Shown: piece by piece, positions 27,572 to 32,864 of the stretch
Layout: each line of letters opens with the position of its first letter
How positions within the stretch are numbered: the first letter of the stretch is position 1
Source: Kiloniellales bacterium
GTDB taxonomy: Bacteria > Pseudomonadota > Alphaproteobacteria > Kiloniellales > JAKSDN01
Assembly: GCA_028280455.1 (NCBI GenBank)
Contig: JANQLT010000127.1
Span: forward strand, 1-32,864
DNA: 32,864 nt
Direction of reading: 5' to 3'
The notes under the pieces: generated by a model
Databases searched by the model: none
Told to the model about the DNA's origin: nothing
Seen by the model: only the letters and a program-made list of their open reading frames with translations
Translations under genes and position numbers: made by a program

Positions 27572-28288
27572 CTAACTCGGGATGAACATGTAGCCGACGC
27601 CGCGCACCGTCTTGATGACCTGCGGCTTGCCCGGGTCGGACTCGATCTTGCGGCGCAGGCGCATAACCCGGATGTCGATGCTGCGGTCGAAGGGCTCCCA
27701 GTCGCGGTTGTGCGCCAGCTCCAGGAGCTGGTCGCGGTTGAGCACCCGGTTGGCGTTCTCGGCGAAGACCTTGAGCAGGTCGAACTCCATCGCGGTGATG
27801 GTGATCTCCTGGCCGGTCTCGTCGAACAGCTTCTGGGCGTCGAGGTTCAGCAGGCAGTGGCCGAAGCGCACGACCGTCTCGTCGGCCTGGCCGGCGGCCT
27901 GGGACATGCGGTCGGCGGCCTCGCGCCGGCGCAGCACCGACTTGATGCGGGCCATCAGCTCACGCGGGTCGAAGGGCTTGCCGAGATAGTCGTCGGCGCC
28001 CATCTCGAGGCCGACGATGCGGTCGACCGTCTCGCCGGCGGCGGTCAGGATGACGATGCCCATGTCGCTGGTCTCGCGCAGGAAGCGCGCGATCGACAGG
28101 CCGTCCTCGCCCGGCATGTTGATGTCGAGCACGGCGAGGTCGAAGCGCTCCTCCTCGAGCAGGCGCCGCAAGGACTGACCGTCCTCGGCCGTCCTGACCT
28201 CGAAACCGTGCATGCCCAGATAGTCGCCGACCGTGTCGCGGAGGTCGTCTTCGTCGTCGACCACCACGACACGCGGCTTTTCAGCCAC
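27572..28288 (-). CDS. OmpR/PhoB-type DNA-binding response regulator
   Basis: 238 residues. The receiver domain (about 5-118) has the acidic pair Asp11-Asp12, phosphoacceptor Asp55 (VLDINMPGEDG) and the KPFDPRELMARI segment. A winged-helix effector domain (about 140-236) ends RSIDIRVMRLRRKIE...IKTVRGVGYMFIPS. I chose the GTG at 28288, only 2 bp after the kinase stop, because VAEKPRVVVVDDE is a normal receiver start. A longer in-frame ORF to 28408 would overlap the kinase by 118 bp with a non-family N-terminus. It is presumably the partner of the kinase, or of the kinase's own receiver through phosphorelay. Confidence 0.94.
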   Translation of the reverse strand: MAEKPRVVVVDDEDDLRDTVGDYLGMHGFEVRTAEDGQSLRRLLEEERFDLAVLDINMPGEDGLSIARFLRETSDMGIVILTAAGETVDRIVGLEMGADDYLGKPFDPRELMARIKSVLRRREAADRMSQAAGQADETVVRFGHCLLNLDAQKLFDETGQEITITAMEFDLLKVFAENANRVLNRDQLLELAHNRDWEPFDRSIDIRVMRLRRKIESDPGKPQVIKTVRGVGYMFIPS

Positions 28289-28290
28289 CT

Positions 28291-31200
28291 CTAGGCTGCC
28301 CGGCCAGGCTCGCTCGCATCGTTGGCGGCTGCCGGGCTCGCTTCGCGGAGCACGCGCTCCACCATCTCGCGGACCTCTGTCGGTGTGAAGGGCTTCTCTA
28401 GATAGCATGATCCGGTTTCCTCGAAAAAGGCGCTCGCCTGCTGGGCGAAGGTATCGCCGGTGATGAAGACGAGCCGGTCCAGCAACTCGGGCCGACCCTC
28501 GGAGAGCCGGCGATGGATCGCCCTGCCATCGACTCCCGGCATTCTGAGATCGCAGAGGATCAGGTCGAAGTCGCGCCGCTCCAGCGCCTCGAGCCCGGCC
28601 GCCCCGGAGGCGGCGACCTCGACCTGGTGCCCGTCGGCGCGCAGGATCTCCTTCAGAGTGTTGGCGATCTCGCTTTCGTCGTCGACCACCAGGATGTCGC
28701 GGCGGCTGTGCTCGGCCTCGCTGTCCGGCGCGCAGGGCGCCTTGACGGCCCGCCGCATGCCCTGGGGCAGCACGACCGAGAAGGTGGTGCCGACGCCGGC
28801 CTCGCTCTCCACCGTGATGCGGCCGCCGTGGGTCTCGACGATGCCGTAGCTGACCGAGAGCCCGACGCCGGTGCCGACGCCGACGTCCTTGGTGGTGAAG
28901 AAGGGCTCGAAGATCCGGTTGCGGATGTCGTCGGGGATGCCGGGCCCGTTGTCGGAGATGTCCAGGCAGACCTTGCGGGCGATCTTGTCGTGCCGGGTGC
29001 GCACGGTGATCAGCCGCTCGCCGCTGTTCTCCTCCAGGGCCTGCTGCGCGTTGACCAGGAGGTTGACCACCACCTGGTTGAACTGGTCCGGGTCGGCGCT
29101 GACCGGCGGCAGGTTGGCGGCGCGATGGCGCTGGATGTCGATGTCGCGGTCCTTGAGCGCCGGCCCGAGCATCTCCAGCACGTTGTCGAGCAGCTCGTCG
29201 AGGTTCAGCTCGATGCGCTGCGGCGGCCGCTGGCGGGCCATCGAGAGGAAGGACTTGACGATGCGCGAGCAGCGGTCGGCCGCGCCGCCGATCTTGCGGG
29301 CCCGCTCGGCGATCTTGGGGTCGTCGACCGTCTCCTGCAGCAGCAGGGCCTGGCCGACGACGATCGACAGCGGGTTGTTCAGCTCATGGGCGACGCCGGC
29401 GAGCAGCGAGCCCAGGGCGCTCAGCTTCTCGCTCTGATAGAGCGCCTCGCGCTGCCGGGCCAGCTCGTGCTCCTGGGCGCGCTTCTCGGTCAGGTCCTCG
29501 ATGGTCGCCACGATCATCGGCCGGCCGTGATAGTCCAGCAGCCGCGAAGAGACCGCGGCGGGAAAGCTGCTGCCGTCGGTCCGCTGGAACTCGACCTCGA
29601 AGTTCTCGACCATGCCGTCGCTCTCCAGCGCCGTGACGTACTCCTCGCGGCGGGCCAGGTCGGCGTAGTGGTCGCGGTAGGTGTTGCTAGCCGACTCGTC
29701 GCGGCCGAAGAGCCGCTTGCAGGCCGGGCTTTCGTAGATCACGGCGGCGTTGTCGGCGCAGGTCATGACCACCGGCAGGGGATGCTCCTCGAGCATCCGC
29801 CGGAAGCGCTCCTCGCTCTCGCGCAGCTCCTGCTCCATGGCCTTGAGGTGCGTGATGTCGGTGCGGATCGCCACGTAGCCGCCCTGCCGGGTCGGCTGGT
29901 TGGAGACCTGGTACCAGCGGCCGTCGCACTGCTCGAACTGCAGCGGGTTCGACTGCTGCGAGCGGCGCATGCGCTCGCGCTCCTCGATCCACTCCTCGAC
30001 CCGGCCGACGGCGGTGGCGTACTGGCCGCGCTCGGCGCCGGCGCGCAGGAAGTCGGTCCATTTGACGCCGGGCCGCAGCATGTCGGCGCTGCGGGCGTTA
30101 AACTGGCGGTAGCGCTCGTTGCACATGACCAGGCGGTCGTCGCTGTCGTAGAGCGCGAAGCCCTCGGACAGCGAGGCGATGGCGTCCTCCAGGGTCTCGC
30201 GCGCCTGCTTCAGCTCGGCCTCGCGCTGGCGCCGCTCGGTCATGTCGGCCATGCAGGAGATCACCGCCTCGCGGCCGTCGAAGGCGACCAGGTTGCTGGT
30301 CGAGGAAACCCAGAAGGGCGTGCCGTCGGCCTTCTTGACCTCGATCTCCCAGTTCTCGACCCAGCCCTCGCGCTGCAGCTTGCGGGCCAGCTCGCGGCGC
30401 TCCTGCGGGTTGGCATAGAAGTCGATCACGTTGAGCTCTTCCGGCGCCGGCCAGGGCAAGCCGAAGAGCGCCGCGGCCGAGGGGCTGGCGTAGAGGATCC
30501 GGCCGCTCTTGACGTCGACCATCCAGACCGGCGCCGGCTGGCCCTCGACGATCTGCCGGAAGAGCTGCTCGCGCTCGCGCAGCGAGGCCTCGGCCTGCTT
30601 CATCTTGGTGATGTCGGTGCGCACGAAGACCATGCCGCCGTCGGCCGTCGGGTTGGCGGTCAGCAGCTTCCACTCGCCCGACTTCCAGTGCACCTCCAGC
30701 GGCCGCTCGACGGCGTCGCGGACCCGCGCGGCGCTGCGCTCGAGCTGCGCCTCGTCCGGCTCGACGGGCCGGCCGTCCAGGCTCTCGACCAGGGGCAGCG
30801 AGGCGCGCAGGCTCTCCAGCGTGGTCATGCCGACCATCTCCTCCGGCGACTTGCCGTAGGGCTCGGAGAAGGAGCGGTTGCAGAGCACCAGGCGCTCCTC
30901 GGCGTCGTAGATGCCGAAGCCGTTGGGGATGCTCTCGATGGCGTCGCGCAGGAGCTGGATCAGCCGCTTGCGCTCCTTGCGCGCGCGGCGCTGCTCGGTG
31001 ATGTCATGAAGGCCGAGGGTCATGACCCGGCGGCCGTTGAGCTCGACCTCGGACAGCGTCACCTCGGCCGGGAAGCGCCGGCCGTCGGCGCGCTGGGCGC
31101 GGATCTCCAGGCGCCGGCCCGGCTGGCCGCTGCGGCCCAGCGCCAGGTCGCGCCGCAGCAGGTCGTTGTGACCGTAGGGATAGTTCTCCGGCAGGATCAT

Positions 31201-32187
31201 CGCCGCCGCGTCGCGGCCGATCGCCGCGTCGCGCGGCAGGCCGAAGCAGGCCTCGGCCGCCGGGTTGAACTCGACCACCTTGCCGTTGCCGTCGACGGCG
31301 ATGATGCAGTCCATCGCCGAATCGATGATCACCGCCTTGAGCGCCTCGGACTCCTGCAGGTCCATCTCGGAGCGCTTGCGGTCGCTGACGTCGCTGCGCA
31401 GGACCACCGTGCAGCCGTCGGCCATGGGATGCAGCGAGATGTGGAACCAGCGGCCGTCGGCCACCTGCATCTCGTACTGCGCCAGGTTGCCTTCGACGCT
31501 CCAGACCTCGTAGAGCTCCTGGATGCTGAGGTCCCTGCCCTCCCGATCCTGGAGGCGCCGGCAGATCGGCCGCATAAGCTCGGCGATCTCGGCATCCCGC
31601 ATGCCTTCCAGGTCGCTCGGCTCACGACCGTAGAGCGACGCGAAACCCCGATTGCAGAGCACGAGGCGAGCGTCGGGACTGTAGATGGCCAGACCGTGCG
31701 GGATGTTGTCGATGACACCCAGGAGCTGGGCGGCGTCCGCCTCCGTGCGATCCTTCGGTCGCGGCGCTTCGGCAATGACTTCCGAGCGAACGGCGATTCG
31801 GCGCGCGCCGCCTCGATCCGGCTCGAGGCGTTGGGCGGTCTCGTGGAGGCGTAGCTGGGCGCCGCGCGGGCCCTTCATGTAGCAGGTCCAGCTCGAGCGG
31901 CCCTCGGCGGCGACAGCTTGAAGACGGCTCGCCCGACGCTCGGCCTCTTCCGGCTCCAGGAATCGGCCGAGTCCATCGTCGGCGGCGACGATCGAGGCGG
32001 CGTCGACGCCGAGCACGTTGAGCGCCGTGTCGCTCGCGTAGTGAACGCGGTAGGGCGGCAGGGCCTCCGTCACGGTCAAGAGGACCGGTCTTTTCGAGAG
32101 CGCCAGATCGAGGAGAGAAGCGGCCATATCGCCGTCGAGAGATGGTGAGACGGCATCCTTCGAGGCCAGCTCGTTGCTTTCCGGCAT
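28291..32187 (-). CDS. Soluble multi-PAS hybrid histidine kinase
   Basis: 1298 residues from the ATG at 32187, which has AAAGGA 10 nt upstream. There is no membrane segment, so sensing is cytoplasmic. I see seven PAS-like units: about 30-145 (degenerate), 155-275, 283-402, 410-532, 537-655, 662-785 and 790-905. HisKA follows with phosphoacceptor His934 in GVAHELNNPL, then HATPase with VNLLVNAQQAL (1041-1051), DNGPGIPD (1079-1086) and TGVGLSVSYGIV, then a C-terminal receiver with Asp1169-Asp1170, Asp1213 (LILCDLRMPG) and Lys1265. PAS units 2, 4 and 6 share the PxGxxIY/LYD...RLVLCNR signature. The ligand is unknown; no haem- or flavin-binding residue is certain. Stop lies 2 bp before the response regulator start. 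Confidence 0.95.
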   Translation of the reverse strand: MPESNELASKDAVSPSLDGDMAASLLDLALSKRPVLLTVTEALPPYRVHYASDTALNVLGVDAASIVAADDGLGRFLEPEEAERRASRLQAVAAEGRSSWTCYMKGPRGAQLRLHETAQRLEPDRGGARRIAVRSEVIAEAPRPKDRTEADAAQLLGVIDNIPHGLAIYSPDARLVLCNRGFASLYGREPSDLEGMRDAEIAELMRPICRRLQDREGRDLSIQELYEVWSVEGNLAQYEMQVADGRWFHISLHPMADGCTVVLRSDVSDRKRSEMDLQESEALKAVIIDSAMDCIIAVDGNGKVVEFNPAAEACFGLPRDAAIGRDAAAMILPENYPYGHNDLLRRDLALGRSGQPGRRLEIRAQRADGRRFPAEVTLSEVELNGRRVMTLGLHDITEQRRARKERKRLIQLLRDAIESIPNGFGIYDAEERLVLCNRSFSEPYGKSPEEMVGMTTLESLRASLPLVESLDGRPVEPDEAQLERSAARVRDAVERPLEVHWKSGEWKLLTANPTADGGMVFVRTDITKMKQAEASLREREQLFRQIVEGQPAPVWMVDVKSGRILYASPSAAALFGLPWPAPEELNVIDFYANPQERRELARKLQREGWVENWEIEVKKADGTPFWVSSTSNLVAFDGREAVISCMADMTERRQREAELKQARETLEDAIASLSEGFALYDSDDRLVMCNERYRQFNARSADMLRPGVKWTDFLRAGAERGQYATAVGRVEEWIEERERMRRSQQSNPLQFEQCDGRWYQVSNQPTRQGGYVAIRTDITHLKAMEQELRESEERFRRMLEEHPLPVVMTCADNAAVIYESPACKRLFGRDESASNTYRDHYADLARREEYVTALESDGMVENFEVEFQRTDGSSFPAAVSSRLLDYHGRPMIVATIEDLTEKRAQEHELARQREALYQSEKLSALGSLLAGVAHELNNPLSIVVGQALLLQETVDDPKIAERARKIGGAADRCSRIVKSFLSMARQRPPQRIELNLDELLDNVLEMLGPALKDRDIDIQRHRAANLPPVSADPDQFNQVVVNLLVNAQQALEENSGERLITVRTRHDKIARKVCLDISDNGPGIPDDIRNRIFEPFFTTKDVGVGTGVGLSVSYGIVETHGGRITVESEAGVGTTFSVVLPQGMRRAVKAPCAPDSEAEHSRRDILVVDDESEIANTLKEILRADGHQVEVAASGAAGLEALERRDFDLILCDLRMPGVDGRAIHRRLSEGRPELLDRLVFITGDTFAQQASAFFEETGSCYLEKPFTPTEVREMVERVLREASPAAANDASEPGRAA

Positions 32188-32384
32188 GGAGACCCGATCC
32201 TTTCGCCCGCGCCGGCCGCCGATACGCTGAAACGCCCGAAACAGGGCGCCTTTGGCAGCCGTATCAGCCCTATAGCCGGCCGGCTTTTCTTCACGGTTTC
32301 CGCAGGACCGGGTGTTTGTTTCAATTGTTTCAGGGTTTGCCGGAGGGCCGAGCGGCGCGGGCGTCGGGGTCGGGCCGAGAACGC
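32188..32384 (-). promoter_or_regulatory. Kinase upstream region with tandem-repeat operator candidate
   Basis: The 197-bp leader of the kinase gene is AT-richer than its flanks. It holds GTTTCAATTGTTTCAG at 32318-32333 (plus-strand reading), a direct repeat of GTTTCA with a 9-bp period. A possible -10 TATAGG lies on the minus strand at 32274-32269, about 44 bp downstream of the repeat. That is a plausible position for an activator. A near copy of the repeat is at 32587-32602. Confidence 0.4.
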
Positions 32385-32468
32385 TCACAGAAGACCGCCG
32401 CACTGGGACATCAGGTCGGCCAGGAAGGCCGCCCCGATCACCGCGCTGGATAGCCAGAACTCTTGCAT
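32385..32468 (-). CDS. Small hydrophobic protein or leader peptide, 27 residues
   Basis: An ATG (32468) preceded by GAGGAG about 9 nt upstream opens 27 codons ending in TGA. The peptide begins MQEFWLSSAVIGAAFLADLM and ends in a short Cys-Gly-Gly-Leu-Leu tail. Its middle is hydrophobic enough for one membrane helix. Third codon positions are mostly G or C (about 22 of 27), as in neighbouring genes. Upstream is a strong hairpin (32489-32516) and a tandem TGAAACA motif like that before the kinase. I recognise no family. It may be a small membrane protein or a regulatory leader for the kinase transcript; it could also be chance. Confidence 0.5.
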   Translation of the reverse strand: MQEFWLSSAVIGAAFLADLMSQCGGLL

Positions 32469-32488
32469 GACCCGCACTCCTCTGGGCC

Positions 32489-32516
32489 GCCGCCGGTCTC
32501 TTGCCGGACCGGCGGC
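32489..32516. other. Strong hairpin in the small ORF leader
   Basis: GCCGCCGGTC (32489-32498) and GACCGGCGGC (32507-32516) form a perfect 10-bp stem with an 8-nt loop. On the minus strand it ends about 10 bp before the GAGGAG ribosome site of the 27-codon ORF and would influence its expression. On the plus strand a short CTTTC follows, not a clear terminator. Confidence 0.5.
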
Positions 32517-32586
32517 TTTCCCGTGGCTACGGGTAAAAAAATGGAAAGGCCCGATTTCCGCCGCATTTCCGGCGCGGGCCGATCGT

Positions 32587-32602
32587 GATTCAGTTGTTTC
32601 AG
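32587..32602. promoter_or_regulatory. Second tandem GTTTCA-type motif
   Basis: GATTCAGTTGTTTCAG matches GTTTCAATTGTTTCAG (32318-32333) at 14 of 16 positions and has the same 9-bp period. It lies about 119 bp upstream of the small ORF, as the first lies about 131 bp upstream of the kinase. A direct repeat of this kind suits an OmpR-type regulator, but no binding protein is known. Confidence 0.4.
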
Positions 32603-32651
32603 CGGCCGTCTCATCGGGCCGGCGGACGTTGCCTCCATCGACATCCTCCCC

Positions 32652-32767
32652 CCGCGAGGGGGAGGACCGAGGAGGGGGGCGATCGGCGGCAGCCGATCAG
32701 AAGTGTTCGCTTTCGTGGTCGGGCCTCCGGCCCTCTCCGCCCCCCTCCCTAGCCCTCCCCCTCGCGG
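32652..32767. repeat. Imperfect 30-bp inverted repeat element with internal stems
   Basis: Arms at 32652-32681 and 32738-32767 pair over 30 bp except for part of a 6-bp central block (CCGCGAGGGGGAGG and GAGGGGGGCG match on both sides). Inside are a perfect 7-bp stem GATCGGC/GCCGATC (32681-32698) and a small GGGCC/GGCCC stem (32721-32733). It is noncoding and unlike the other repeats in the window. It resembles the dispersed purine-rich intergenic palindromes of GC-rich Alphaproteobacteria. Confidence 0.6.
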
Positions 32768-32864
32768 CTAGCAGATTCACACATTTTGGGAGAGGCTCCA
32801 TCCTTGGCTCATGGTTTTGAATTTGTGCCATCCGGCGGCCATGGTTTTGGGGCCTGGGGGGCCG
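32768..32864. other. Lower-GC window end, possible mobile-element edge
   Basis: The last ~97 bp contain no gene that I can support. Composition drops (TTCACACATTTTGGGAG, CATGGTTTTG repeated at about 32800 and 32840). The sequence TTCACACATTTTG recalls ends of some insertion sequences, but the element, if any, lies beyond the window. Confidence 0.25.

Noticed and set aside
28289..28408. N-terminal extension of the response regulator into the kinase gene
   Set aside because: It would add about 40 residues unlike any receiver domain and overlap the kinase by 118 bp. The GTG at 28288 gives a standard receiver N-terminus.
32188..32403. N-terminal extension of the hybrid kinase by 72 residues
   Set aside because: The extension is Pro/Arg-rich with no family likeness and would cover the operator-like motif. 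The ATG at 32187 has a proper ribosome site.
32438..32644. A 68-codon minus-strand frame covering the kinase upstream region
   Set aside because: No ribosome site, no conserved pattern, and it runs through the hairpin and the tandem motif. The 27-codon frame at 32385-32468 has far better signals.

Overview
The window is about 32.9 kb of GC-rich chromosomal DNA (roughly 70% G+C by eye) from an alphaproteobacterium. The gene content and order (yajC-secD-secF, serS-surE-pcm-LytM lipoprotein, tatABC, scpAB, nagZ, a SPOR protein, argS, dgt, and divergent erpA-xthA) match the conserved Sec/Tat/segregation cluster of Alphaproteobacteria. A Rhodospirillales-like lineage is my best guess, but the genus cannot be read from the sequence. 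No rRNA, tRNA, CRISPR array, complete insertion sequence or phage gene was found.

Layout. Positions 1-137 hold a pair of inverted palindromes. Positions 136-3560 (minus) are yajC-secD-secF plus an Mth938-type gene. Positions 3749-4633 (plus) are a DUF815-type AAA+ ATPase, divergent from yajC. Positions 4630-10202 (minus) are tatA-tatB-tatC and serS-surE-pcm-LytM lipoprotein. Positions 10266-11366 are a lone FbpC-like ABC ATPase with a dyad just upstream that resembles a Fur box; it sits between scpB and tatA. Positions 11443-18987 (minus) are a tightly packed run dgt-argS-SPOR-nagZ-M50 protease-scpA-scpB. Positions 19111-21157 (plus) are erpA, xthA and a rhomboid protease. Positions 21343-25620 (minus) are an HAE1-type RND pump and its membrane fusion protein. 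Positions 25711-27240 (minus) are an MlrC-like M81 metallopeptidase. Positions 27572-32187 (minus) are a 1298-residue soluble multi-PAS hybrid histidine kinase followed by an OmpR-type response regulator. A 27-codon ORF at 32385-32468 precedes the kinase.

How the genes fit together. Most of the window serves the cell envelope. YajC/SecD/SecF drive Sec export, TatABC exports folded proteins, the LytM lipoprotein and SPOR protein probably act on septal peptidoglycan, NagZ recycles peptidoglycan, and M50 and rhomboid proteases cut membrane proteins. ScpAB handles chromosome condensation; ArgS, SerS, SurE, Pcm, Dgt, XthA and ErpA are housekeeping. The right part (RND pump, M81 peptidase, sensory kinase pair) is more accessory. 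It is separated by four different palindromic repeat elements, three of them in this half of the window.

The observations I would follow up first are these: the small ORF and twin TGAAACA direct-repeat motifs in front of the kinase; the seven-PAS architecture of that kinase; the possibly iron-regulated ATPase inside a conserved cluster; and a palindromic element flanked by a 17-bp direct repeat at the rhomboid stop codon.
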